Assembly (NCBI RefSeq): GCF_026745355.1
Contig: NC_079209.1
Location: forward strand, 5,461,507-5,525,506
DNA: 64,000 nucleotides
DNA from: Beta vulgaris subsp. vulgaris
Lineage: Eukaryota; Streptophyta; Magnoliopsida; Caryophyllales; Amaranthaceae
Direction of reading: 5' to 3'
Of this stretch, positions 24,001 to 36,700 are shown piece by piece (position 1 is the first letter of the stretch; every line of letters starts with the position of its first letter). Below the pieces are notes generated by a model that saw nothing but the letters and a program-made list of their open reading frames with translations, did not search any database and had not been told where the DNA came from. The position numbers and the translations under genes were made by a program.

Positions 24001-25438
24001 CATATCTAAAGGATTAGAATTTTCCTTAGTAGCAATAAGATTGTCAATCACATCATCTAGCAATGGAAAAGAAGGAAGCATACTCTAATTAAGATGAGAA
24101 TGCATCCATTGCAAAATGTCTACCGTGAAGGGAAAAAACAAAGGACCAAATTAACATAACATTTCTTGATCTTGAAAGTACAATTGAGTTAATTAGTAAT
24201 TTGAGATTGAGTTAAGAAACTATCAATACGAAAGCCTATAATGATTAAGGAACTTGGGGAATTCGAAAGATTAATGAGAAGGGAAGAAGTTGAAATCCAA
24301 ATTGTTGCGGGGTTAAGTGATGTAAAGAGAACCGACATTGACGGGTAATGAAAGAGGATCAACCTCTAACCTATGAAGATATATGTTGCAATATGAGATG
24401 TTGTGCACGTGTGTCCTTATATATGTGGTCAAATGTATTTTTTATGGGATTGAATCTCACCCCTTGTAAATAAGAAGCATTTTTAATTTGTTCCCTCATT
24501 GCAAGAAATTTTAACTTACCTATTTAAAAAAAAATAACATATTCTCTACTTGACTAGGATTTTATTTTATATTTTTGTTTACGAGAATACTATAAATTTT
24601 ATTTGTATAATTAGATTAACAAACTTTTATATGAATATCCATATAACTAAGAACAAAAGAAAAAAATTGTGTCCATTAACATTAGGTTGAAACGGTAATA
24701 AAACAAAATTTGTCATGTATATATACATATTATATTGGACAAAGTAAATCAATGTTATTATACTAGAATTTCATCTATAACAAAAGTTTTCTACACTTGT
24801 CCTAACATAATACTCACTTTTTTTTTAATTTTACCAATTTTTTTGACACGTTTGTCAATGCACAACTGTAATAATTTTATCTTCAATTAATTATATGTTA
24901 AAATTATAAAAAATTGAAAATAAAAAAATAGTATATATAAAAGAAACCAACAAAATCCCAAGTGACTATGATTTTTCATTTGTATAAATAATACAAAATA
25001 ATTAGAGTAGAATTTGCCGATAGTGTCAAAAAAAAAAATTCTTTTTTTTGAAGGGGAATAGTTTCGAACGTTAAAATGGTGGAACAAAGAAGACATACGG
25101 AGAAAATACATATTTTTAGATTAGCACAAGACCAATCTAGTAGGTCGAAATACAAATTTCTAAAAGAAATCTACGTTTACAGTTGTCGTGAATGAAAGGC
25201 CAACTTTCTTCTACGTCACAAACTCACAACACACAAACATTAAAAAACCTAAACAAAACCCCTCTATCAATTTTTCCTCCCCTGTTTCTCCTATCTCAAA
25301 TTCAACCAACCAATCAAACCCAAAAAAATATACCACAAATCAATAGTTTCACAAATCACACCCCAATTTTACCAAAAAAAAAAAAACCTAATCTTACTCT
25401 CTTTTTTATCTAGTAATCTATCATCTTTAATAACATCA
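24001..25438. other. Intergenic region and 5' flank of the hydrolase gene
   Basis: 24001-24160 contains a minus-strand frame (FTVDILQWMHSHL, LLDDVIDNLIATKENSN) that may continue the LINE-related sequence on the other side of the copia insertion. The rest is very AT-rich. The last ~250 bases are A- and CT-rich, as expected of a plant 5' leader, but no clear TATA box stands out. Confidence 0.4.
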
Positions 25439-26377
25439 ATGAAAGAAGAACAGATTGAAACCCATTTCTGGGGCACAACTCCAGAAGAAGAATACTACAC
25501 TCAACAAGGCATCAAATCCACCAAATCCTACTACACTTCACCCAGTGGTCAAACCCTCTTCACAAGATCATGGATCCCTCTCTCTCCTCCACGTGGCAAC
25601 ATCTGTATGGTCCATGGCTATGGCAATGACATCAGTTGGACCTTCCAATCAACCCCAATATTTCTTGCCCAAAATGGGTTTTCCTGTTTTGCCCTTGATC
25701 TTCCAGGTCATGGTCAATCTGATGGTCTAAAAGCATTTGTTCCAAATGTTGATGAAGTTGTTGATTCTTGTATTTCCTTCTTCAATTCCATACCATTTCA
25801 TTCATTACCCACTTTTTTGTTTGGTGAATCAATGGGTGGAGCAATTTGTTTGTTGATTAGCTTAAAAAACCCTAATTTTTTCAAAGGTGCAATCTTGATT
25901 GCACCCATGTGTAAAATCTCTGATAAGGTAAAACCCAGTTGGCCAATTCCTGAAATTCTTACTCTTGTTGGAAAATTCATGCCAACTTTACCAATTGTAC
26001 CTTCCCCTGATTTGTTGGATAAGTCTGTTAAAGTTGCTGAGAAGAAAGCTATTGCTGTTATGAATCCTTTGAGATATAATGGAAAACCAAGATTAGGGAC
26101 TGTTATTGAACTTTTAAGAGTAACTGATTACTTGAGTAGTAAACTTAATGATGTTACTATACCATTTGTTGTTCTTCATGGAAGTTCTGATGTTGTTACT
26201 GATCCTAATGTGAGTATTGCTCTTTATGAGGAGGCTAAGAGCAAGGATAAAACTATCAAAATTTATGAAGGGATGTTGCATTCTTTGTTGTTTGGCGAGA
26301 CGGATGAGAACATTAAGTTAGTGAGGAATGATATATTGGCTTGGTTGAGTGATAGATGCAAAGAAGAAGCTCAATGA
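25439..26377 (+). CDS. Alpha/beta hydrolase, monoacylglycerol lipase / caffeoylshikimate esterase-like
   Basis: Single-exon gene of 312 residues, close to the usual 310-350 for this plant family. It opens with FWGTTPEEEYY (10-20), the signature start of caffeoylshikimate esterase / MAGL-like proteins. The oxyanion segment is MVHGYGND (57-64), the nucleophile elbow is GESMG with Ser131, the acid is probably Asp251 in LHGSSDVVTDP, and the His is 281 in YEGMLHSL. All expected catalytic residues are present, and no signal peptide or membrane segment is evident, suggesting a cytosolic or peripheral enzyme. The family hydrolyses monoacylglycerols, lysophospholipids or, for true caffeoylshikimate esterase, caffeoyl shikimate in lignin synthesis. 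Similarity to canonical caffeoylshikimate esterase is only moderate in the middle (170-205), so a MAGL-like paralogue is as likely. The ATG chosen gives the conserved start; an overlapping frame at 25455 is a shadow. There are no operon-like neighbours. Confidence 0.93.
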   Translation: MKEEQIETHFWGTTPEEEYYTQQGIKSTKSYYTSPSGQTLFTRSWIPLSPPRGNICMVHGYGNDISWTFQSTPIFLAQNGFSCFALDLPGHGQSDGLKAFVPNVDEVVDSCISFFNSIPFHSLPTFLFGESMGGAICLLISLKNPNFFKGAILIAPMCKISDKVKPSWPIPEILTLVGKFMPTLPIVPSPDLLDKSVKVAEKKAIAVMNPLRYNGKPRLGTVIELLRVTDYLSSKLNDVTIPFVVLHGSSDVVTDPNVSIALYEEAKSKDKTIKIYEGMLHSLLFGETDENIKLVRNDILAWLSDRCKEEAQ

Positions 26378-27214
26378 GGTTGAAATTTTGGAAAGATTAT
26401 GGTTTGTTTGGTTGGTGTGTGGATTGTTGTTTGTTCTATGTAGCGAAACTCGATTATAGTCACATTGGGATCAAATCAACAATGTGAAATTTAGAATGTG
26501 TTAATCTTGGTGAAGAAAGATTTGTGTAATGTTGTGATGTGAAGGAAAAGAAAAAGAGAATTTGGAATTGATGTTTGATTTGTGCAAGTTTTTTTTGTGA
26601 TTGGCATGGTTCCTTATTAGCTTTGGTATGTTAAATCATATTATGATTTATGACAAGTTACAATATGCAAAGTTTAACCTCATGAAACCAACCATATAAA
26701 GTAGTCCTATTAGTCTCAACTCTCAACATTGCTAACTGATTTTAATTTTTTGGAGCTCTAGCTTCCGCGAGAGCCTCCATTGCCATTGTAGTTAGATCAA
26801 GTACATCCAGAAATCGGCGTGATTCATAAGTTCTTCCATGTACATCTGTAACTGCTATCATGTAGACATATCCAAAAGATCAGTTGGTGTCATTAATGTA
26901 TTAGAGCTAACCACATGTTTAGTTTAGGTAGATGGGTAAGGGTAACAATTGATATCAATATATCATTACAGCTTGTTTTTGTCCTTTAAACCATTCGATA
27001 GTGTTATTTGTATGAATTATTCTGTTTTGCCTGCTGCCAAATTTTTTTAGGAAAAATAAGGGGAATGTAGATAACAATTTTGGTTAGACCTTCACTCCTC
27101 CAGTAACTAGTAAGTAGTCCTAAGTTCCTAACTGTTAGCGCTAGTGTGCTGCTCTAATCTTGTAAATGAAGTATAAATGACAGGAAATGTCCAAAAAAAA
27201 AAAAGGGTTGAAAA
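26378..27214 (+). other. 3' flank of the hydrolase gene
   Basis: T-rich downstream sequence with no other coding region. The 3' UTR of the hydrolase should lie in its first few hundred bases, but a specific polyadenylation site cannot be fixed by eye. Confidence 0.4.
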
Positions 27215-27286
27215 AGGTCCTACCGAGATTTGAACTCGGGTTACTGGATTCAGAGTCCAATGTCCTAACCACTAGACCATAGGACC
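27215..27286 (-). tRNA. trnQ-CUG: tRNA-Gln (CTG), copy 1
   Basis: The minus strand starts GGTCCTATGGTCTAGTGG and folds into a standard cloverleaf: the acceptor stem GGTCCTA pairs with TAGGACC, the anticodon loop is CTCTGAA (anticodon CTG), and the T-loop is GTTCAAATC. The A-box-like TGGTCTAGTGG and B-box GAGTTCAAATCTC give an internal pol III promoter. T-runs (T5, then T12 after six bases) follow as terminator. There is no intron. Confidence 0.96.
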
Positions 27287-27639
27287 AGATTGTTGAATGG
27301 TTCGCTCGGTATCTAAGTGTGTTAGTTCATAATTAATCAGTAATCATCTTTTGCCTTATACGATCCTGCTCACGGATGCTCCGAGGCGCTAAGTAAGAAA
27401 TATACCATGTTCTACTTAATTACTCTATTTATACAAAATAATAGAGTAATATATAATTTCAATGCAAAACATTAAATGTTTTTCAAAAGCAAAGGGAAAA
27501 ATCTTTAATTCCAATGCAAAGCATTTAAATGCATTGCATTGGAATTACACATTATTATATTATTTTATAAAAATATAAGAAAATAAATAGAACAATATAT
27601 TTATTATCTAGCGTCCCCGAGGCGTCCTTAGCTTTTGTC

Positions 27640-28740
27640 TTATAGTTTATACCCCAAATAAAAACTTAACAGGAAAAGACTTCTCTTTCTTTTTGTTAAA
27701 AAATGACTTCTCTTTCTTTTTGTTAGAAAATGACTTCTTTTTCTGTTTGTTAAAAAATCACTTGTCCTATAGGCTATAGTGATACATAAGCAATTTTCTT
27801 TTGTCTAGATTTTTCTACTTAAGCAATTATATTATTTTATATAAATATGAGTAAATAAATAGAACAATATATTTATTATCTAGCGCCTTCGAGCCCTCGA
27901 GGTGTCCGTTAGCTTTTGCCTTATAGTTTATCAAAGCGTGGATTATGCACTAGGGTGCACAATGCTCATTGTGCACCCAAAAAGAACATACCATTTGTAT
28001 AAAAGAACACGAACTTTTTTCAACAACTTTTCTACTTTAAATTGAAGAACGTGTAAATTTATATTTATAAAAGAACAAAGGTTATAAGTAAAAGAACATA
28101 TAGTAAATGAACATCTACACCTAAGTAAAATAACATACACTTTTTAAATTTAAATTTGAAAAAAGGAATCTTTAGTTGCAAAATTTAAGGAAGCAAATAA
28201 CAATAATTTTTAAAATTTAAACTTTATAAATTATAAAACGACGTAGTTTAGAAAAGGGTGCACCACGCTCTACATACACTTGAGTGCGTGTACTTATTTG
28301 CGATAGTTTATACCCCAAATAAAAACTTAACAGGAAAAGACTTCTCTTTCTTTTTGTTAAAAAATGACTTCTCTTTCTTTTTGTTAGAAAATGACTTCTC
28401 TTTCTGTTTGTTAAAAAATGACTTCTGTCCTATAGGCTATAATGATACATAAGCAATTTTCTTTTGTCTGTATTTTTCTACTTAAGCAATTATATTATTT
28501 TATATAAATATAAGTAAATAAATAGAAAATTATTTTTATTATCTAGTGCCTTCGAGGCGTCCGTTAGCTTTTGCCTTATAGATACCCCAAATAAAAATTT
28601 AACAGGAAAAGACTTCTCTTTCTTTTTGTTAAAAAATGACTTCTCATTCTTTTTGTTAAAAAATGACTTATGTGCTATAGACTAGTGATACATAAGCAAT
28701 TTTCTTTTGTCTGGATTTTTCTACTTAGTTTATGTGTGAT
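27640..28740. repeat. Three-copy tandem block with internal 27-28 bp repeats
   Basis: A block containing ACCCCAAATAAAAACTTAA then ACAGGAAAAGACTTCTC appears at about 27650, 28312 and 28587. Each copy carries two to three ~27-bp sub-repeats of a GACTTCTCTTTCTTTTTG word and ends in a CATAAGCAATTTTCTTTTG stretch. A TAGCG-CCGAGGCGTCC-like piece flanks the copies. The block lies between the two tRNA genes. The reading frames in it only reflect the repeat. Confidence 0.75.
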
Positions 28741-28886
28741 AATTTTATCTCCAGTATTTTTTTGAGGGGATAATTTTATCACTATAATTCGACTAAAAGG
28801 ACAACATATAGAACATTATTGGTCGTTGGCATATATTTTCTTCCACTTTGCTTCTCTACACTCATGTACTTTTCCCACCCTCTTTC

Positions 28887-28918
<32 letters not shown>
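28887..28918. repeat. TTA microsatellite
   Basis: About ten TTA/ATT trinucleotides in a row. Confidence 0.9.
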
Positions 28919-28920
<2 letters not shown>

Positions 28921-29042
28921 ACATTTACATATGTTTCTTTGAGCTTAAATAATTTAAAGTTGATTGGCGAGGGGAGAAGCTTGGCGTTTGGTTTTGAAGC
29001 AAATCAATCGAGGACGCAGAAATTGTCAAAAAAAAAAAAAAA

Positions 29043-29114
29043 AGGTCCTACCGAGATTTGAACTCGGGTTACTGGATTCAGAGTCCAATGTCCTAACCGC
29101 TAGACCATAGGACC
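29043..29114 (-). tRNA. trnQ-CUG: tRNA-Gln (CTG), copy 2
   Basis: Identical to the 27215-27286 gene except for one base in the D-arm region (GGTCTAGCGG instead of GGTCTAGTGG). It has the same anticodon CTG and the same acceptor and T arms. A T15 run follows the 3' end directly on the minus strand as a pol III terminator. Flanking sequences outside the tRNA are not similar to those of copy 1. Confidence 0.96.
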
Positions 29115-30629
29115 AACTTGTTGTTAATATGAACGCGATTTTTATTTTGTCTTCTGACAGGGCAGTGCAACAAGACTTATTTATCTCCTCACCAAGTAAA
29201 TGAAGCAATATACCCACATTCTACTTATTTATTAATAAATAAAAATGATATCAAATTTAAATTTTCTCAATTATCGATGAGTAATTTAAAAAAAAAATAG
29301 AATGATATTTTTCATATATATGAGACATTTGCTTAACTTTTGCATGTCTTCTAAAAATTTATATTATACTTAGCTGATTGAAAGTTGGATACTTCTTGAG
29401 AAGATAAGCAAAAGCTGAAGAGTTTGTCTAGTAAGAGACCGCTTACTTTTAAATTAAAATTAGGCAATGGTTAGTCCAATATTAAAAAGAAAATTAGCCC
29501 AATAGTAACTAGGATAATTTCTTTCAGTGACTACTTTAATTCATTTAGTAACTAGGTATACTTTTATATTAAAATTAGCCTGTCTCTATCAATAATTTTT
29601 AAAGCTGAATTGTTGATATCAAATTTTTCAAAAAAGAAAATATAGAGGACTTTGGATTTCATATTGTAGTGGTACACTGGTACTCCACGATGATGTATCA
29701 TTGGAGACCTTTTTTGGCTACCTTGTCTTATCTTATTGATACAAAGTAAATATTAATTGGTTGTTTTCTTTTGCTTATAAATAAGCACCAATAAAATGAA
29801 GTAGAAAATAAATTTGAATATCTATGGCATGTCTCGGTTATATGTTGAAAAAATTATATACTTTCATCTTCTTCAGTCTCTCCACCATTGTTTTGTGATT
29901 TTAAAAATCCGTTAGAGGGATGATTTACACATTGTAAACGTTTCAAGCTAATTCAATTTGTTAAATTTGTTGTTAGAACTAGGAAAATGGGTCTGATATA
30001 ATTTTGTTTTACGTTACGGCAACGACTAAAGGTAAATATTTCAGTTACATACCCAATTTGAGATTATAAGACAAGTGAAGATATTTCTAAAACAAAAAGG
30101 AATTGAAACTCTAAAAAAGGAGAGTACATATTACAAACTTCCATCAAACCCAAAGTTACCCCAAGAAAAAATGATCAATTTCTCAGTACAAACAATGTTC
30201 CTACGCACATTACAAATCGTCTGCAAATACATAAATTAGAAGTTAATATAAAAAGCCTTGGCTATCAAATGTAACAACTCGGAACAAACACTACATACAC
30301 GTTGACAGAAAAGAGAAATATTATATATACCGACTGAACTCCAAAAAATTTCATTCAATTGTAACTCCAAAAAATTTCTGTGGTCTGACACTAAACATGC
30401 TAAACTATACAAGGCAGTATCGCATGCTCACAAAAGCATGGTCATTTGACCAATAACTGAAAAATGAATCAATTCTATCCTATACTCTATATCCTATATT
30501 CTTCAAGGAGCCAATTTATCTACTCTGTCCATTGATGTCATCTATTGTCAGGGATTCTTCTTGATACTAAGGAAAGAAAGCACTGATGTTAGTTGACAAA
30601 TATATCATATTCAAGTGACACTACTGAAC
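29115..30629. other. Intergenic region downstream of the SNF2-RING gene
   Basis: AT-rich, with no frame, RNA gene or bounded repeat recognised. The 3' UTR of the minus-strand SNF2-RING gene should occupy the right part (about 30200-30629). Confidence 0.4.
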
Positions 30630-30734
30630 TCATGCCATAAATAGGTATGTCAAATCCTGCACTGTAAGACGACTCTGACGACTGCCCTTTTCGTCTTCAC
30701 CAAAGGCAGACGCCACAAGCTCTCTCTTCTTTTG
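30630..30734 (-). CDS. SNF2-RING gene, exon 11 (stop codon)
   Basis: 105 bp. It encodes [17 protein letters not shown] and ends [12 protein letters not shown] followed by TGA at 30630-30632. This matches the conserved end of the family. GTGCAG acceptor. Confidence 0.93.
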   Translation of the reverse strand, partial: QKKRELVASAFGEDEKGSRQSRLTVQDLTYLFMA

Positions 30735-33700
30735 CTGCACAACAAAGAGTTAACGGCATTAATAGAAGATTGATTTTTGTTCACTAAGCGTGTCTAATAT
30801 TTCATATAACTATTGTTTGCACAAATCATGAATTTATAAAGCTGAAATAATCTCACAATATAGTAGATTACCTTGAAAAAGAGGGGAAACAAAAAAAAAC
30901 ATACAAGCCAAACCATAGATTTCAATCAATGTTGAATCTAGGAATTCTATCACAATCGCTAAGCCTTCGATAACTAGATTAATGTTCAATCTAGGAATTC
31001 TGTCACAATCCCTAAACCGCCATTATCTTAGATCTTCACACCCAACCCACCAACCCCCCCCCCCCCCCCCCAATATTAAAAAGGCAAAAGATCTAGAGCC
31101 TCTTCACAAAATTATATAGAACCATTGGGAGTGGATTAGTTAAAGAGCAAGAAGAGAAGAGCCTCTCTAAGTATAAGTAAATGCCTGCAGGAACGATCTG
31201 AACAACGGTAAAGCTTCAGTTCGTTCATCAGAAGGTCATCCTGCTTTAGTCAATCAATGCACAGAGGTGCCTCTTTAGTAAGCACTATTCTTCCTATAGG
31301 GTACGACCAAGACACATCTTTATGGACAAGGGATCAGGATGATTCCTATTCAGTATTCACCATGTAATAGATAAAGGTTAGTTTTTCAAGTTTCACCTAT
31401 AGGGAGGACATGCAAGTATCCTCACCATAACCAACACATCGCTCTCAGAGAAGCAAGGAAAGGGGATAATAAAAACAACTCTTAAGAGATCCTCCACAAG
31501 CAATAACAAAAGCCTGGCAAGTAAAGATTCCAGGAGAAAGCAAGTTGGCTAGGCGGAAAAACCAGTTAGCAGATCTATGTCAGATACATTGATTTGCCAT
31601 GAGTGACTTGATTTACTGAAGAACACAGCTTACAAACAGCAAACCAATTTCGAAGGTCAGTATCCATCTTCCAGAAAATATGAAAGAAGATGTACACCCT
31701 AAACATCACAAGGCTCGTTTTACACAACACTAAATTTCCATATAAGCAACATAACCAGCAGGTAACTATAACATTTTATGCGAAAAACAAAAAAAGATCC
31801 AAAAAAAAGCACCGGAATGCCAGACATGAAACGGAGAAGACGGGAGGGAGAGATATACACAAGAAAACAACGTCAAACACACAAATAAGAAGCAAATACA
31901 GAAAAATGAATCTGATTCGTGGAAAGAGTTCTAAAGTGTTGCTTTGTAAAATGCGTCCACGCCAAAAAGACGCTGAATATCAAATAAACTAAATACCTGA
32001 AGAGCTAAGATCCGATCTTCAACTGTATCTTTCACAGTCAGTCTCACTACAGTAACAGGACGAGTCTGTCCAATACGATGTGCCCTGTCAATTGCTTGGT
32101 CCTCAGTGGTAGGGTTCCACCAAAGATCCAAAAGAAGAACATGACAAGCTGCCACCATATTTAGCCCAAGACTTGCCGCCTTTAATGACATTATCATAAC
32201 AGTTACCTGTAAGGATTGGACAAATAGATAAATTAAGTATTGGCCTGATAGATTACTAAACCCGATTCTAAAGAGTCGAAAAGAATGCAGTCCTATTGAC
32301 AACAAAAAGTCATGGGTTATGATAAGTCCACATGTAATCATGAGGAAAAGCTCTGCTTTTCACTGGAAAGTTCTAAAAGAAGATTATCGTCAATTTTAGA
32401 GTTAAATGGTATGCAAATTTTCAAAAATAGAACGCGGGGGAGGGGGGGGGGGGGATATGATTATAAAAAGATGCAAATAGTTGCAAACCTCTGGAAGAGT
32501 GTTAAAATCTCGCACTGCTTTATCTCGGGCAGCAACAGACATAGTACCATCCAGCCGCCTGTACTGAATAGAAGACTCCTTCAGACAATCTTCAAGCAGA
32601 TCCAACATCCGTGTCCACTGAGAGAAGACAATTGCTTTCTCCTTAATGTCAGACATTCCATTACCCAAACCATTGGTGGCACTAGAGCTTTCAGTATCAG
32701 CTTCACAAGGGGAAGGATCAGATTTGTCCAAGATGGCATCAGTAACAGTCGGTAGCATTGAAACATTATTAGGAAGAGAAATATGAGGTTTTGACAGTGA
32801 ACGGAGGACTTCAAGAGCTGCCTTAATTTTAGACGACTCAAATCGACTAGGCGGCCGAGGTTCGATCAACTCTCTTTGGTCAGAGGATGCAGCAGCAGAG
32901 CATTGAGAGGTGTCATGACAAACCTGATCAGACATGCAGCTGTTCAGTGTGCCTTTGGAGAAGACAGAGGATGCATTGAGCTCTGATTTGCAGTTTGTAG
33001 CAGGACACACGTTGTCATCACCTGTAAGACGCTCAGAAATGCACTGATTGCAGAATACATGACCACAGATGCTAACAACAGCATCCTCAGGAGGATCCTG
33101 CAGAGGTATGAGTAATTAGTGACATCAACAACTAACATCCATGCTAGACGCTTGATCCAACTATTAAAAATAAACCATATTGACTTAGTTCGTTATAATC
33201 AAGAGTCGAAAGAATTATCCAAGAAAAACATTCATAGGACCTGCAACAAAGATAGACCTTATAAAAGATGCAATAGTTAAATATCTAAACTATTGTAATA
33301 ACCAGGAATTTGGTTAATAACCACATAAATCAAGCAATAAAATAATAATTCATTTATACCATTATAGCATTAACAAAAAGCTTTGACTCTCAGAATATGA
33401 ATAATCATATTATACCAACTTCCGACCAATATTCAAAAATATACAGCACAGGACCCATATGTTCAGTCAGCGGATAGTGAGTGCAAAGGTAAAACAGAAG
33501 AGGAAGACTACCTTAAGCTTCTGGAGCATTAACCAGCTATTATCTGTGAGTTCAAAGAGGTATTTCTTAGAAGATCGCCCCATCATTATCTTTTTGATTA
33601 GCCATTGATGGAAAATTTCAGTACATTGGATCTTTTAAGGTAAGTAATCAGACAGTCAACAATAACCCGTTCAACTAGCATATGGAGGATAAATATCACG

Positions 33701-36700
33701 AGACAGGATATTCTGCTGACACTAAGTGCAATTCGAAGGAAATTATATGGTAGCTTTACAAAATCAATATGAAGCTATGCAGCTAGAAAAGTAATCCCTG
33801 AAACTTTAGTAAAAACGGATAGTATTTTCACTTTCTAGCTTTTTCATCTTTAGCTTCTAGCAACTGGGCGTCTTCCCCTATATGATGAGCTGTAGGAAAC
33901 CGAGGTGATTATTGTCTCTCAAAATTAAAAAACAGAATCAAGGAAAGCTGCTTACCAAACATGTCATCAGCCATCCCAGCAAAGAACATGAAAAATGCCC
34001 TAGACTAAACAATACACATCTACACCAGAAGAGAAAGCTATATAGGTCACCAGAGGTTCCTTAAGATACCTGAACTAGAGCATAAGTGTCAAGCACGGAT
34101 ATCTGTCGAAGTGTCTGACTCAATTAAAAAAAACACGGTCGCGGTCGCGTTTGCGGAAACGGTCGCGTCGTCGCGGGAACGGCTTTTAACGGGGAAATGA
34201 ACGTTTCGCGGCCGACGGGGGGTGAATTTTTTAAAAAAAATCACATTAACATGTTTTAACCTTATTTGCATTTTTTTAGTTTATAAAGCATTATTACAAC
34301 ATAAATAATCAAATCTAATAATATCATGTTTCCTCAACTATATAATTAAATCCTACAAAAATTTGGCCAATGTTCAAAAAGAACGGATGTAATGGAGATA
34401 AAAGTGTTCTAACGCGGCGAGTTCGTGTAACGGAACGGACAACGCGGCGAGAAGTATGTAAATTTTATTATGGCGTTCCGTAACGGGATTTCGCGGAACG
34501 GCAAATCCAAAATCCGTTACAGAACGGCCGTTCTGTAACGGAACGGGAGAGTTTTAATTCCCTGGTCTGACGATCCATGGCCAACAATTTACGGACAAAA
34601 AAGGACATTGGACATGGGTACAGAGATATAGCAAATGATCAACACTTTTAAGTCGCGACAAAACCTACTTGTTTCTTTCAGACAAATGACCTCACAATAT
34701 AACATCTAATAATGGTCATAGTAAACTATTGTATAAAAAAATTGCAACGAAATTCCACAACTTACCTTGCATATGCCACAAATTGCCAGACAAGCTTCCA
34801 GACAACTCAAAAGAGAGATCAGCTGTTCCCGGGGTAGCTTCTTTGCTGTATGAATGGAAGACTTGAAAACAGCACTAGAATCATAGCCTTGAACAAGAAA
34901 GGGATGATCGCATGCTTGCCGAAGTCGTAAGAGCATCAATAATATGTTAACATAATTTTGTTTAACAGTTCCAGAGTCTGCATAAGCCTGGGTAGAGGGA
35001 AAGAAAACAAAAATACACCATCAGAAATATGATAAAAAAAAAAAAAAACACATGAAACATGATGAAAAGGCTAAATCAGATGCAACTTCAATTTCTAATA
35101 ATGACACGCTAACAATTGTACTTCCTCCATTCTAAAATAAATGAAATGCTACTCTCAAAAAGCTCTCACATAAAAGAGGGAAGGCGTTTCATTTATTTCA
35201 TACAGAGGAAGTATTACACTTCCAGGCAAGAAAATCCTTCAATACTTGCATTCTAGGCCTATTTCCTTACACAGAGCTATGAATAAAATCAGCATATTAA
35301 TGTTGAAACATTGTTTTAAAATGATTTTTTTTTTTGTAAAAAAAATAAAAGAACAATCATTGCAAGAAGTAACCTGGTGACATTGGAGGACCAGGAGTCC
35401 AAGAAATCTTTTCCAAACACATGTGCCACTAACACAATGAATATTGTTCCAAGAAACACCTCGAAGCATGTGATCGAGAACATGAAGAGGCCTAACACAA
35501 AACGTATGACACTGACACGATGAAGAGATATTTTCTGCACATGCTCACCACAACAGTACACAAGAAGGAATGCTTCAAGATTATACATCCCTCGTTCATC
35601 AAAATAACGTAAAAGTTTGCTGGCACTTCAGAATAGAGCTCATAGCTAGACATTCAATCCTCACAATCTTACAATGCATAAGCAAACTGTCATCGCTGTT
35701 ATTCAACGAATAACAACATAAACGAAACACCTTAATGATGATAACTAATTAATGTAGCAACAACTGCGAACCAGTCATCTCAATACATTCCGCCATGTCA
35801 TGCCACATTGTCACCTTAGTTTGGAATTCAGTTTAGACTTTAAAAGAATAGGCAAGCCTCTTCATAAAGCTCGTTTTGTAGCAGAAACTTCAATAGAAGT
35901 AATACCAATTTGTCTTCTCATTAAAGGTGTGTTCTCTTCACCTGAAGTTTGCTAAACTTCTCTTACGTGAATTTATTGAAGTTTATTTATGAATTATTAT
36001 AACTAATCTGAGCATATTGGAACTTATCTGCGCTATTTTCCTGAAACTTATATCTTAAATGTGAAGGGAGTGCACCCTAACCCCTCTTATCTCTTATTAA
36101 GTTCTTCTCAGTTAAAGCATCAGCTAGCAATTTAATAGCAACTTTGAGCTTTATTTGCTGTAGCCATGCGTTTACTCAAGTAATTACTGTCACGTTAACC
36201 AATCTTAGAAGCATGCAAACATTTGGTGGCAAGTCTTTTTGAAGGAGAGACTGTTGTGATTCAAAAATACATGGAGTGCAAGGAATGTTCATATAGCATA
36301 TGTTCATATAGCAAGACATGTTACAGACAAGTGAAGTAGATCTCTGAAAGTAGACCTACTTGAAATTGTGCACGAGAATCAGTCTCCAGCTTGTTGTAGA
36401 AATCCCTTTCATCCTCTGAAAAATCCACTTTCTTCAGCTTTACGGATTTAGGTGGTAAGTTTATGATTGGTTTCCCATCCAGAAGTGTACCTAGAGGAAA
36501 TAAAAGACATTCAAATTGCTGAGAATAGGGGGGAAAGGAGCATGCAATATTATGAATACATAACAGAATTCAACCAAAAAAATTTACACCATCAGCTGAC
36601 AGAAGATCAGCTGAAAATGGCCATTACTGCAAATAGAAGACAAACTACAGTAGTCCACATAAAGCTGGCAGAAAGGATCGATACAGCCAAAACGGATTGC

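Noticed and set aside
31690..31992. 100-residue Lys-rich plus-strand frame inside the SNF2-RING gene
   Set aside because: It lies in an intron on the opposite strand, has A-rich composition and no domain, and is probably chance.
33500..33600. Possible extra exon between exons 8 and 9 of the SNF2-RING gene
   Set aside because: The stretch ends in a donor-like site but contains stops, and exon 8 (CGICK) joins exon 9 (DPPEDAV) in phase to form a complete RING without it.
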